A DNA stretch of 64,000 bases from Scilla litardierei (GCA_030789695.1 CM061132.1:152466597-152530596), one strand, 5' to 3'. Positions 1-11,330 are shown, numbered from the stretch's first letter. Made by a program: numbers and translations. Notes: generated by a model not told the origin, from the letters alone.

Positions 1-343
1 GCGTGGCCAACCGCCACTCTATCTCTAAAAGCCGCCGATCAGAGAAAATAGTGGAAGAGGGATCATTGGAGGGGCCTCTTTCAATCTCATCCAGCAACTG
101 CAGTATCACATAGGTGGACCAGTCCGAGTGTGGTGGATCCTTCCATTCGTAGAAGTTGCATCTATTCACGCGGGATGGACAGCTCCAAAAGCGCCTGTCG
201 GGATTTTTTCGGGTCCATGATGTCCGCCTGGCAACCCTCTGGTCACAGTAGCAAAACTTGCAGTCATTATCAGCAGAAGCCAACTCACCGCCTGTAGCAA
301 ATCTGGGTCTGGATTGAATAGAAGAGCTAGAACCGGTGCTCAT
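1..343 (-). CDS. GRF-type zinc finger protein, N-terminal part (runs off window)
   Basis: Read on the minus strand from the ATG at 343, the frame stays open for 114 codons to the window edge. After a Ser-rich start it shows C-x2-C-x-C, then ARRTSWTRKNPDRRFWSCPS and a final Cys before FYEWKD. This is the GRF zinc finger layout: Cys residues, an R-x-S/T stretch, N-P-x-R-x-F and a closing Cys/aromatic/W. GRF fingers bind single-stranded nucleic acid in DNA-repair and topoisomerase proteins. In plants many stand-alone GRF proteins are small and of unknown role, and some sit in transposons. The 3' end is missing, so total length and any added domain are unknown. The fold call is firm; host gene versus transposon cargo is open. 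Confidence 0.75.
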   Translation of the reverse strand, partial: MSTGSSSSIQSRPRFATGGELASADNDCKFCYCDQRVARRTSWTRKNPDRRFWSCPSRVNRCNFYEWKDPPHSDWSTYVILQLLDEIERGPSNDPSSTIFSDRRLLEIEWRLAT

Positions 344-962
344 TTGAACCTTGCATGAAATAAAAAATATTAGCCATGAATACTGATTTAAATAGATGTA
401 ATAAATAGATGACAAAGGGGTGAAGAAGCGTACCTACGAACAGTTACAACACCCGCGACCAAGATGACATCATCTGGCTTAAATCAGAAGTAAAAGATAA
501 AAGGAAATACCGTAACAGAGAAAACGCAAAACCACAAATGAAACAAAGAAAAAGCAAGAATAAAGAAGAGACAATTAAAATATTACTAAATTAAAGCCCT
601 CAGGTAAACATGGTTATTAGCCATAAGCTATGTATTAGGCGGTTGCTCAATATGAATGAACCTTCTCGCCAAATACCAATTTTTTCTACATAACCGAGGG
701 ACAAATTGATCAGTATATATATATGTTCATCATCATCGGGCTACAACATATGTGCATTGCTCATTGGTTCATTATTTGGGGAATGTCTCAATGTTGCTGC
801 TGGGGTGTTTGTGATACATTAGCCCTCAGGAAGAAAGTTAAATTAGCAATAAAACATGGTGGACATAAGCAGTTGCTCCATCACATCTCTCACCCTCATT
901 GGTAATGAAACCATCAAGCCTATATCCACCTATTTTTTCATAACCGCGGGACAAGGGGATCA
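344..962. other. Non-coding stretch with a diverged direct repeat
   Basis: No convincing gene. Two segments, about 594-713 and 822-963, share a beginning (agccctcagg), a middle (gttgctc) and an end (ataaccg-gggacaa...gatcag), so they look like an old tandem duplication with a roughly 240-bp offset. The second copy abuts the Copia-A relic. An AT-rich 5' flank of the GRF gene lies at 344-590. Confidence 0.4.
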
Positions 963-971
963 GCTAATTAT

Positions 972-3163
972 CTTCATCATTGTGGCATGGAGGGCCACAT
1001 GAAGAAAAACTGTCGGAAGCTTTTACGAGAACAAGGTCAAAATGGTTCAACAGAAGACCAAGGATGGAGAAGCGTTAGTCACTTGTACCGGAGAAGTGGC
1101 CATTTGCTATGTCCAAGAAGAGACATGCCTTCACGTTTCCAACCTGGACAACGAGTGGATGGTTGATACAGCAACATCCTTCCACGCCACTCCTCGAAAA
1201 GACTTCTTCACCAGCTACAAAGCAGGAGGCTTTGGCATCATGAAGATGGGGAATACAAGTTCCTGCAAGATCGTAGGAATTGGCGACGTTCAGATTCAGA
1301 CGAACATCGACTGCTTAATAAGGCTGAAGGATGTCCGACATGTGCCAGACCTCTGGCTAAACTTGCTCTCTTGGACAGCCATTGACAAACAGGGCTTCGA
1401 TAACTACTTTAGCAACGACACATGGAGAATGACAAAAGGTACCATGATTACTGCAAAGGGGCACATTTGTGATACATTATACAAAACTCATGTGAAGATA
1501 TGTACCGACAGTCCTAACGTGGTGGAACGTGAGGCTACTCAAAATCTGTGGCACCAGCGACTCGGTCACATGAGTGAGAGAGGGTTATCTCTTTTGACAA
1601 AGAAGGAGCTGATCACAATCACTAAGGATGCTGGATTAGATCCTTGTCAGCATTGCTTATTTGGCAAGCAACATAAAGTCTCCTTCAGTTCTTTTTCAAC
1701 AAGGAGATCAGAGTCACTCAGTCTGGTACACTCTGATATTTGCGGTCCCTTGAAGGTTGAATCGCTGGGTGGCAATATGTATTTTCTGACCTTCATTGAT
1801 GATGCTTCTCGGATGGTGTGGGTCTACTTCTTGAGGACGAAAGATCAAGTGCTCGACTTCTTCATGCTGTTCCACATCATGGTCGAACGTGAGATAGAAA
1901 AGAAGTTAAAGTGCCTCCGCTCAGAAAATGGAGGTGAATATACTTCCAGATCGTTCGATGTTTACTACAGAAGTCAAGGCATGAGACATAAGAAGACGGT
2001 TCCTCACACTCCACAACACAACGGCGTAGCTGAATGGTTAAAGCCGGACAATTATGGAGAATGTCAGAAGCATGCTCAGTATGTCTAAGCTACAAAAGCC
2101 ATTCTGGAGAGAAGCTGTTCATGCCGCCTGCTACCTCATCAACAGATCACCATCAGTACCTTTGGATTTTGCAATTCCAGAGAAGGTGTGGTCTGGTAAG
2201 AATCCCTCATACTCCCACCTGAGGGTATTTGGTTGCTTAGCTTTTGCACATGTATCCAAGGAGCAAATGCAAAAGCTTGATGCAAGGACCATTCCTTGTA
2301 TCTTCATCGGCATGGAGATGAAGAATTTGGGTACAGATTGTGGGACCCAAAGACGAAGAAGGTTATTCGGAGCAGAGATGTGCTGTTTCAAGAATATCAG
2401 ATCCTGAAAGACATTAAAAAGTCCATATATGGTGTCTTCAAATGCAAGCTCAAGTGCTGAAGACATTGTTTCAAACCCAGCACCAATGCAATACGAAGAG
2501 GTGCATGAAGAAATACCAGAATAAGATGAGGCTGTTGAACAAGACGTGGAAGAAGAGGTGGATGCTGAGCAGGGGGAGCCACAACCATCTCCATCAGCTA
2601 TTGTACTACCACCATCGCAGGCAGATGATGGTACACCTCCTGAAGTCAACAACTCACAAGTACGGAGATTTGAACGAGGCAAGATTCCATCAACTAGATA
2701 TTCAGTAGCTGAGTATCTTCTACTTTCTGAAAAGGAAGAGCTAGATAGTTTTCAAGAAGCAATATCTCACAAGAATAAAGAAAATTGGTTGGAAGCTATG
2801 CAAGATGAGATGGAATCTCCACAAAAGAATTCTACTTATGAGTTGGTCAAGCTTCCACAAGGAAAGAAGACGCTGAAGAACAAATGTGTGTTCAAGCTCA
2901 ATAAAGATGGCAATGGAATGATGGTGAAACACAAAGCTCGGTTAGTGGTCAAAAGATTCCTTCAGAAGAAAGGTATTGACATTGACGAGATCTTTTCATT
3001 GGTTGTAAAGATGGCTTCAATCCGCGTCATCCTCGGATTGGTAGCCAGGTTAAATTTAGAGCTTGAGCAGATGGATGTCAAAACGACGTTTCTTCATGGT
3101 GATCTACATGAAGAAATCCACATAGATCTGTGCAAAGACATAGCTGGAATGGTTGTTAAATGA
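972..3163 (+). pseudogene. Copia-A gag-pol remnant
   Basis: At 972-1013 a gag zinc knuckle reads HHCGMEGHMKKNC, with the first Cys lost. After a frame change, 1042-2088 gives protease (WMVDTATSFHAT, where the catalytic D-T/S-G has become DTA), the gag-pre-integrase motif (LWHQRLGHMSERGL), and the integrase core with HSD, FIDD and ENGGEY as the three acidic positions. One indel near 2035-2055 moves integrase into the next frame (2054-2407). Further frameshifts and stops lie at about 2330-2545. The frame at 2546-3163 holds the start of the copia RT (ARLVVKRFLQKKGIDIDEIF, ...DVKTTFLHGDLHEEI) and then ends abruptly. The active-site YVDD and RNase H are absent. Non-functional. Confidence 0.85.
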
Positions 3164-3199
3164 CAATCACTTCGGATGTAGCTGAAGGGAGAGAATTAA

Positions 3200-3672
3200 T
3201 GGGGTTTTCAGCTACATCTAACAGCCTATGAGGGCTGCCGTGATTAGGCAAATAAGGGGATTGTTCCACCAACCCCCTCCCCTTGCTTGTGGTAGTTGCA
3301 CCAACCCTTCCCACTTTACTTGCCTATAAAAAGGGGTGCGGTCTGATATATTTTATCATCCCAAAACACAATCTCATCTTCAAGAGAAAGAGTGAGGATG
3401 AAACACAGAGAGGTAAGAGTGATGGATTTCTCTAGTGAGAGAAAATTATCTCAGAGAGAGAAGTTACACAGAGAGGTAAAAGTTGTATTGAGTTTTTTTT
3501 TGTGTTTACCTTAGAGTGTGTAAAGTTAATTCCAATGAGAAATAGTGAAGTCTTTTTTTACTCTCCAATTTTTATTGTTTTACGGTGATCAATATTTTTA
3601 CTGTTTTACTGTAATCAGTAAGTCTTATAGTGATCAGTGAGAATTACAACATATTCATGTTGTGGTGTCATA
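3200..3672 (+). repeat. Copia-A 3' LTR remnant with polypurine tract
   Basis: A purine run at 3185-3199 (aagggagagaattaa) is followed by TGGGGTTTTCAG at 3200, the expected arrangement of polypurine tract and LTR start. A TATA-like cctataaaaagg lies near 3322-3335 and direct repeats of cacagagaggtaa follow. The 3' end is estimated, because no second LTR exists to compare with. Confidence 0.55.
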
Positions 3673-3837
3673 TCCTTAATTTCTAGAGTTTTCTTTGATG
3701 TCATCGAAGTCTTTTTTAAACCTATGTCTGTGTTTGTGTACTTGGCTTCTACTTTATCCTTTCATATGATGAATTCCAGAATATGGTGCTCTGTTATTGT
3801 CTAATTTTTAAATTTTGTACAATGATTTCATGTAGGG

Positions 3838-3963
3838 TTTTGTTTCAATTGGAGAAGTAGATGCAAAGGGTAGAGCTCGTAGGCTACCCATCAAAACTGA
3901 TATTAGGAGAGCCTTATGCTTTCCTGGTGGTTCCACTCTTATGGTTGCTCGTCTGGAATTCTA
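3838..3963 (+). other. Exon-like coding piece, unidentified (possible upstream exon of the BRCT gene)
   Basis: After a pyrimidine-poor acceptor-like catgtag, an open frame encodes about 42 residues with protein-like composition (GEVDAKGRARRLPIKTDIRR ... PGGSTLMVARLEF) and then meets TAA. If one base was lost at the TAA, the frame would continue KGSTKCHMELS, so a frameshift is possible. It lies on the same strand as, and upstream of, the BRCT exons at 12265-37553. MDC1-type proteins have an FHA-like N-terminus, so this could be an earlier exon, but that is inference. I do not recognise the family. Confidence 0.35.
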
Positions 3964-5101
3964 AAGGTAGCACCAAGTGTCATATGGAACTTTCCATATG
4001 ACACTTAGTTCACCCACTTCTGGTAGGTGTTAGGCTTACCATTTATAATGTTCCAAACAACTACTTTCCATAGGATCACTCATCCTAGAATTGCTCTTGC
4101 CCGAGCATGCTTAACCACAGTTTTTTTTTCATGTTGTCCCTCAAAATGCTAGCTACTATTAAATTTTGAGTTCATAAGAATGACTACATACTAGAGAACT
4201 CCTTATCTCATGTCCGATGTGATACTATTTTCACTTTTGGTGTTACAGGGTCCAACATAGTTTTTAATTTTAGTTGTAGCATTTACATGTTTAGAACACC
4301 AATCTAGCCTAAAATGTCAATGTGACTCATGCTATCTTGTCTATGAAACCTAGATACATGCAATTACTCGATCTGGTTTCTGAGGCAGGCATGATTTTGA
4401 TTTTAATTTCCTAAGGAACCTATCCATTTGAGTCTTTATAACTTAACTAGCATGCATTGTTCACTTAAGCAAGAATACCGAATTGTCATCAACTTCCCAT
4501 ATTACACAATCAATGTGACAAACACATGGTGTTTTATATGGTTAAATCTGGCATGGGAGTTTACTTGCAGTATTGAACAAGGCATGGGAGTCATGCCATC
4601 ATTATTATGCTGATGCTCTAGAGACAAATGATACATAACTTATCATTGTTGACTGAAGGATATGTCATTTTTTGTCATTCTTCCTTGACTGGGAAATCTT
4701 TTTTGTTTTGCGACTCATGCTGACATTTGCCATGATGTTAAGTCCAGACATCCACGGCTGATGTACATGTTTAGTCAGTCATCCATTCATCTAGATATAT
4801 ATGTGATACGAAACTATGATTTATTTTACCTTAGGAGGCATTCCTTAGAAAATAAAATATGTTTTATTTAAAGAAAAAGGAAATTTCATGTAATGAGGTG
4901 GGTATATGCAATCAAGATTTGACAAGTATGGTTCAGGAAAATAAACAAAATTGGTGTTCATTTTTTCCGTCTGAGGAGAAAGTAATCATTAACCAACTTT
5001 CGTTAAGTTTTTGTCAGCAATATCTTTAACCTTAAGCTTAAAGCGAAGATGTACGAACCCCCCCCCCCCCCCCAAAAAAAAAAACCCAAAAATAATAATA
5101 A
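3964..5101. other. Intron-like or intergenic DNA
   Basis: AT-rich DNA with no supported gene. It contains a perfect 15-bp inverted repeat (3975-3989 and 3992-4006) and, just before Copia-B, a C-run/A-run followed by an AAT microsatellite (about 5060-5101). It is best read as intron sequence of the BRCT gene or spacer. Confidence 0.4.
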
Positions 5102-5248
5102 TGTTATGAATCAACTGCTGAGGGGAGAGCCCTCAGGTTTATATTTATAGCCAAATGGGAGAATACAAGTGGGCTTATACAGATATGGGCCCAAACACTT
5201 GGGTTGGCCCAATAACTCATCCAACCCAGTAAATACACATTCACAACA
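5102..5248 (-). repeat. Copia-B 3' LTR
   Basis: 147 bp, begins TGTTATG and ends CACAACA on the plus strand (element orientation TGTTGTG...CATAACA). The adjacent ctccccctt at 5249-5257 is the polypurine tract AAGGGGGAG read on the minus strand. Confidence 0.9.
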
Positions 5249-5278
5249 CTCCCCCTTATCCAGCCATAGTTGTGGACC

Positions 5279-5637
5279 CTGCTCATGAATACTTCAGGAT
5301 TCTGAGCCTGTATGGGTCTCACATGGGGTGGATACTTCAGGATCCTGAGTTGGTGAGATTTGCCTCGTTAAAACCTTTGGCTATGGAAAACCCAGTGGGA
5401 AAAACCATAGTTAAGGAAAAAGAGTGCAAACGCTCTTTAACTCCCCCTGATTTGTACAAGTGACTCTGCTCATGAATACTTCTGGATTCTGAGCGTCACA
5501 GAGGGGTGGATACTTCGGGATCCAGAGTTGATTTGATTTGCCTCGTTAAAACCTTTGGCTATGGAAAACCCAGTGGGAAAAACCATAGCTAAGGAAAAAG
5601 AGTACAAATTCCCTCAACTCCCCCTGATCTGTAAAAG
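5279..5637 (-). repeat. Two-copy tandem repeat in the Copia-B 3' untranslated region, each with a PPT-like site
   Basis: Unit 1 spans 5279-5465 and unit 2 spans 5466 to about 5637. Both contain gctcatgaatactt, ggatactt(c)...gagtt, a long nearly identical core starting ttgcctcgttaaaacc and containing aaaacccagtgggaaaaa, and end with ctccccctgat. The last motif is AGGGGGAG on the coding strand, so each unit supplies an extra polypurine-like site besides the one at the LTR. The core resembles a segment I recall as widespread in plant copia 3' regions. Confidence 0.75.
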
Positions 5638-5916
5638 CTCTTAGGCTTTCAGATCTCTTAGGCTTATCTCATCACTCCTATTTACAATATTCCGAAAATA
5701 TACACAGATTACAAATTTTGTCACCATCAAGCAGCTGCTGAATCCAGAAACTCTGGAGAGGTGTGCTAAGTTTCGTCGCCTCTGATGTGGTTTTCAGATT
5801 ATATGGTCAGCTCCACAGAACCAGCCTCTATCCCAGTCGTCACTGGGATGTGATGTACCAACAGACGCCCTTAAATAAACCATTGGTGTGATTCTGGAAT
5901 GGTGAGGATCTCGGAA

Positions 5917-6189
5917 TTATAGGATGATGTTGCCTTCATAAGTTGCTTTGCATATTTGCAGTAGGTGGTCATCGCACTGTTGGTACCCGTTCTGTGATTT
6001 CTCAGCATATGGACTGGACCTGAAACCTGCATTTGCATAAACATTGGAGGATGCTACTACATTTTGTAAGTCCAAATATTTCGACCCTTGGAGGAAGCGC
6101 AGAAGACTTAACTTAGGTCTAATGGACCTTTTTAGGTGCCAACTATCTCTGGCTAATGAGTTTACTGCAATTGCTATACCGGGACACAT
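5917..6189 (-). pseudogene. Copia-B RT/RNase H remnant
   Basis: The minus-strand frame begins CPGIAIAVNSLARDS and continues RFLQGSKYLDL ... YANAGF. This matches the region following the copia RT, where CPDI-AVN-LAR, a RYL-G-L motif and the first RNase H aspartate (YADAG, here YANAG) are usual. The Asp-to-Asn change and loss of the following sequence argue against function. Between this piece and the integrase remnant (6190-7512) only scattered, shifted fragments are visible. Confidence 0.55.
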
Positions 6190-7512
6190 GCAGTTAGCCA
6201 GGAGTGCATGATTGCACTAAGATAAGGGACTTTGGGACCAGTTATATCCTCCCCCTCTTCCAGCGATCGGAAGGGTTCTTTTTGTTCATCCAGTAAGTGT
6301 ACCACCGTGGGTGTACTTTGGATGACAATGGTCCTTTTAATATCTCCAACGCACTTCTGGGCGTTTTTAACAGGATTCTATGAGCCATGACTTTATATTT
6401 GCCTAGGTTTTTTTATTTCATGTTTAAAAGTCAGGCTGGTACATTTATTTCGGTTTTTTCTTCAGGAGATCCGATGAGATGTTAGTTGTCTACAACTATG
6501 ATCTCTAATCCTGTTCTTTGCACAGATGCAAAAACAACCTTCAGTAGGAATCATTGACTTGTCAAGTGATTCTCTTGGTTGTACATTTATTTATACTTAT
6601 TGTTTTTCTTGAATAGACGTCCCGAAGTCTATTCAGGCATTTTAAGGAAATGTGGAAATTATCTTTACAGGATATCCACGAAGGTATGCCGTCACAACAT
6701 CCAATAACAGCATATCCAAAATTTTCCTTCGCCAAATCGTAAGGTATTCGCTTTTGATAACTTAGGGAGACTGATGCATCATTTATGAGACATTCTCATT
6801 TGAATTTGTTCGATCCCTAGTTTCAGCAAAATTTTCCTTGGGCTATAGGTTGTACCGTATAGCATACGATTTTGTATTTATTTTTTTTATGTTTGCAATA
6901 CTTTGTTTTATCCACAGGTTTGACACCTTTTAGTGTCTGGACTTCAGGTCCGAACATTTCACGTTTCATAAAGTGAGTCCAGCTCATCTTTTATTGCCAC
7001 GTTCCACGTTTGGCCAATCTCTACGTTTGCCTTCTAGCAACGGAGTGTGAAACGATAATTTACTAACATCTTCGCCATTGCGATGTATATGGCAATATGA
7101 TACGTGAATACATTGTCGACAATTTATGTTCTATCTGTCCAACACCTCCCCAGTACGTACAACATTTACTTAATTTCACTTTTTCCCGGCAATTCCTCTG
7201 CAGTGGATTCTGGGAAGGGTGATGGTGTGGACAGGAGCTCATTGTCCTGTGGTAGTATTGTCTTAAGGTCTCCAGGAGTTTCTGTCCTTGGAGCCTGGTG
7301 GTCTGCCTCTTTTCTGTTGAGGATCAGCCACTTCTGCTGCTGGTGGATTGCATCCATTCTCGGGGATGTCAATCCTAGCTGGAGTTTTTACAGCAGGGAT
7401 GTGTGATCTGACAATCTTCTGGTTGTCAATAAATGATTCCGGTAATTGGTGAACAGTGTTCTGTGTGTGGAAGATCTTCTGGATCTAATCTACACATTGT
7501 ATTGTTACCGGA

Positions 7513-8060
7513 TCATAGTGGGTCAAGCTGTTTGTATCCCACGTTATAATTTTCTTCGCGCCAGATTTTCCAGTATCTGGGCCTATTTTTGGGAAAACTT
7601 GTCTCATCGAGATCACAGTCTTCAAGGTGTGCCTTAATTACGTCCCCCGTTTGGGCTTCTAGGTATCTTATAAGTGAGGGTGAGTCAAACCCTGCATGGA
7701 TACCTAGGCGACGTTGAGTACCGTTTTGGTCCTCTTTGGTGGTGCAATGGGGATTTGAGACTGCGCGACCGAAGATTCTCAGATGAGAAATGTTCGGTGG
7801 CATTCCATATGCAAATTGCATTGGAGACTCTGACCTCCAAAGGGTCTTATTTTCATTTACGATGCAGCATGCAGAGTTTGCATGTCCCCATGCATCCATA
7901 GGCAATCGGGATTTAATGGACGTTCAGTCCATTGGAGTCTACTTTTCAGTGACTCTGCCGACCCATTTTGGGTATGAACATGCGGCACTTGTATGTTCAT
8001 TTTCGATTCCCGTTGACTGGCAGTACTCTTGAAAAGACTGGGAGGTATATTTCCCAACAT
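7513..8060 (-). pseudogene. Copia-B integrase remnant
   Basis: Two overlapping minus-strand frames. 8060-7857 carries VPHVHTQNGSAESL, the end of the copia integrase core (usually P-H-x-x-x-QNG-AE). 7905-7513 carries the C-terminal part: PMQFAYGMPPNISHLRIFG, the LR-FG motif that precedes the RT linker, then HAGFDSPSLIRYLEAQTGD. Frames are broken between the pieces, and the catalytic Asp residues upstream were not located in an open frame. Confidence 0.65.
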
Positions 8061-9093
8061 TAACCAGACTTATTTACAACATTTTATTGTCTGGGAAATG
8101 TGCCCGCAACATTTTTATTCTTGTGCCAATAGCTTTGGAAAAGCTAAGTTGCGGGTCTTGTAGTAGACATACGTACGAATATTCTGATGATGCATTTATC
8201 AGTACAATGAAGTACCAAAATAGCCCACTAGGGGTGGTGGATTTTGTCCACATCTGTCTCCTTGTATTCTTTTTGAGGAAGCGTGGAGATCCTTTTTCAA
8301 CTTTTCGTGGAGATGGCCTTGTAATTAATCTTCCCTTATAGTAAGGGATGCGAGGGAAATTTTCCCTTCTGAAGAATCTTCTGGTTCTTCAAGTCATACC
8401 CATAGGATAAGATGCTGTGCATCATTACAAATCCAGGGTGGCCAAGTCCATCATGCCAGAGTAAAAACTCGGCTGATGTAGGGCACTTCAGGTGCTCCGT
8501 TTAATTCTGCTTCCTTTCTCCGAATCTTCGTATGGTAGAGGCCTATAAGGCTCTCAAAACGTTCAAGTGTGGATTTTACTCCTTTTTCTTGAGACGTTGC
8601 ATACGGTAATTTTTCATTTACATTTGCTGTTTCCAAGTGGGATCCGTTGAAACGGATGTCCTTGAAACTTAGAAAGTTTCTTTTTGGAATTCGGAAGGAT
8701 TAGTGCATCCATTTTTTTTGTGTCGTTTGGGGGCAACTGTGTTGCATTCCCTAGATTTTCAATATAGCCCTGATATTGGGCTTTGTATTGATAGAAATCG
8801 TACGTGTTTATTGTCTACTAAGCATTTATGAGAGCAGTTTTAAAAGATGAAACATATCGGCACATGCATATTTAGATAAACATTTTCATATATTGTATAC
8901 TAAAAATTTTATTCAAAAACAGATTGCATAATGCAAAAGCTCTCATAAATTATTCTCAAAACAAATTGCTAAAAATAAAGGCTAATCAAGCAAGTCATCA
9001 TTTTCAAAGTTTGTCAGCTGAAAACTTGACTGGAGCATCAGAGGTCATCAGGTTTGTTTCAGCTTTATTTTTCTTGTTCTCTTTATACAAATC

Positions 9094-9660
9094 CTAGAGG
9101 TGCTGCGAAGTTCGGCACATTTTGGACCGGTGGCTTTTCATGCCACAATTATGGCACTGGTCTTCCCATTCCCTCTTGGGTGGGGGTGAATCATTTTTGT
9201 CATGTCTGTGCCACGTGAACTTCCGCTTACTTTCATTATTTCGCTGTTGCTGTGCATGGCCCTTGGCATTTTTCTGTTGACCTCCCTTCTGTGGTCTTTC
9301 TTTTCTTTTATTATCTCTCTTCTTTTTGAAGGAAGAGGAATAGTGAGCTTCTGGTGGGGGGGCAGTGCCGGGGAGCGTATATTGTGAGTGGAGAGAAGAA
9401 GCTCTCTGTTTTACTCGGCCATGAGTAAACATGGCGGCAGCTCGGAATACTTGGTGAACTTTCGTTCACGGTATTGCTGCATGAGTATCGCATTTTTTTC
9501 ATGGAAGGACGTATACGTCTTTTCCAGCATGCGATTTTCTGAGACTTTTTCACCACACAACTTCAGGCGTGCGGTGATGCTGAAAGGTGCTGAGTTGTAC
9601 TCAGCAACGGACTTTAAGTCCTGCAGTCTCAGGTTCTCCCACTCGTATCGTGCCCTTGGG
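9094..9660 (-). pseudogene. Copia-B gag remnant with CCHC knuckle
   Basis: Minus-strand frames give the C-terminal half of a copia Gag. In 9660-9430, across a frame change, the pattern is MLEKTYTSFHEKNAILMQQY-RER, a familiar Gag stretch. 9432-9094 is very basic and ends with CHNCGMKSHRSKMC, an intact C-x2-C-x4-H-x4-C zinc knuckle. The knuckle binds the RNA genome in particles of active elements. Frameshifts separate the two halves. Confidence 0.7.
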
Positions 9661-10893
9661 AGTATAACATCTTTCTGATGTTTATACCTGTCCTCAAGGG
9701 TAGTTCATAGCTCAAGTGGATCTTCGATCGTAAGGTATTCAGCCTTTAAGGTCTTGTCCACATGGCGGCGAATATAGATGATGGCTTGCGCCTTCTCTTA
9801 TATCGTTAACATTTTCTTTTTCATTCACAACAGCGATGAGGGTCTTTGCAGGTGAAACTTTACATCTAGCTGCCAGCTTAGATAGTTTCTACCTGATGCT
9901 TACAGTACTTCGAAATTAACGCTTGCAATATTAGCCATTTATCTAGCAGAGCACAAACATGCATGAATTAATAATTAATTCAGAGAAAACATTTTCATGC
10001 GGAGGCAATATTTAACGAAAAACTAAATGTGTGGATCGGCCAGTCCCACAAGAAAGAGTCCAAAGAAAGTCCACAGTCCAAATTATACAAATTTGCAGCT
10101 TAAAGAAAATGAAAATACAACTTTGGAAACCTCGTGGGTCCCATATGATATCTCCATCTTCAAGCGTGGCCTCCGTCTCCATGGAAGTTGGTCTTCTTTC
10201 TTTGACATTTACATAAATTCCTCACTACAATTTCTCTCAAAGATAAAAGAAAAGTGCAGGAAATAAACTGTGGGACTAAACGGCCGATCCAAAAATCACA
10301 TTTAGCAATTCATGCAGAAATATTGTGCCCATAACATTTTCATCAGATATTTTCATCACAGGCATCACAGGCATTTAATATTCGCAGAGATGGATAAATA
10401 ATTTAAACACTTAATAATTATTGGACCACTGGGCAACGTCATACACCGTTAGTTTAGGTTACTAACGGCAGAGCGGTCGCATGATCTTCCTAATTATTAA
10501 GTTTTAAATACAATGCACAACCACGCATATAATATCCAACAGAATATACCAGAGATGCAAAGCATGTAAATATGATTTTTGCAGAAAAAAAATCATTACA
10601 ATGCAAAGGTTGTAATTTGAATGGGTTTAATCAATTAAATTGATTAAGAGCCCAAAATTAACATTTTCTTTGTCAGAGGAAAAAGTTTCCCTCATCATCC
10701 CAAAAGCCCCCTCAAGAATCCCCAAAAAGTCCTCGCCTGCCCGATATTTGTCCCGTAATATACCGTGATTTTTCACGAATATTTTGCCCTTAAAACCCCT
10801 TTGTAAATTAATTTTTAGGCTAATAAATTGCCCTTTGAGGCAAATTTATAGCCCTTTGCCTCCCCCAAATTTTTTTTTCAGATAAAACAACAT

Positions 10894-11090
10894 GCGGGTC
10901 TGAAGCCCGCAATCGACCTATGGGCTTCAGGCCCATAGGCTTTTTTTTTCTCCTTTTTTTTTGAAATCTGTGGGCCTGAAGCCCACAACATGTCTGTGGG
11001 CTTCAGGCCCACAGACTCTCTCTCTTTTTTTTGTGATGAATTCTGTGGGCCTGAAGCCCACAGATCTGCTGTGGGCTTCAGGCCCACAGA
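10894..11090. repeat. Array of six short palindromes, alternately oriented
   Basis: Six copies of a near-palindrome of the type TGTGGGC-CTGAA-GCCCACA occur in about 200 bp, with T-rich spacers. Copies 1, 3 and 5 read CTGAA in the centre and copies 2, 4 and 6 read TTCAG, so neighbours are inverted relative to each other. Each can form a 7-bp stem, and pairs can form longer stems. They lie in the leader of Copia-B. The TGGGC/GCCCA cores resemble plant TCP-type (site II) promoter motifs; that link is inference. Confidence 0.8.
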
Positions 11091-11127
11091 TATTGTTTTT
11101 TTTGTAACCTAGGGTTTCTTGGGGGGG

Positions 11128-11330
11128 CGCCGCCGGCGCCCCCTGCAGGGGGGGCGCGGCCGCCGGGGCCGCCGCCCCCTGCAGGGGGGGCGGCGAGGGC
11201 CGCCCCCCTGCAGGGGGGGCGCGGCCGCGGAGGCCGCCCCCCCTGCAGGGGGGAGCGGTCGGGGCCGCCCCCCTGCAGGGGGAGGCGGCCACGGTGGCCG
11301 CCGCCCCCTGCGGGGGGAGGCGGCCAGGGT
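11128..11330. repeat. GC-rich array built on a CCCCCTGCAGGGGG palindrome
   Basis: Six copies of a palindrome centred on CTGCAG (the last altered to CTGCGG) are spaced about 30-36 bp apart and separated by GGC/GCC-rich spacers. Open frames on both strands here encode only Gly/Arg/Pro/Ala runs and are composition artefacts. It lies in the Copia-B leader between the 5' LTR and gag. Confidence 0.8.

Larger units (their letters stand above)
963..3672 (+). mobile_element. Copia-A: relic Ty1/copia retrotransposon
   Basis: A degenerate copia element on the plus strand. It begins inside gag at a zinc knuckle, runs through protease, integrase and the first part of reverse transcriptase, then jumps to a polypurine tract and a 3' LTR remnant. 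No 5' LTR was found, and the rest of RT and the whole RNase H are deleted. Several frameshifts show it is long dead. Gene order PR-INT-RT identifies it as copia rather than gypsy. The boundaries are approximate because no LTR pair or target-site duplication can be matched. Confidence 0.8.

Noticed and set aside
723..905. 60-codon ORF
   Set aside because: Trp/Cys/His-rich random-looking frame lying across the diverged repeat before Copia-A.
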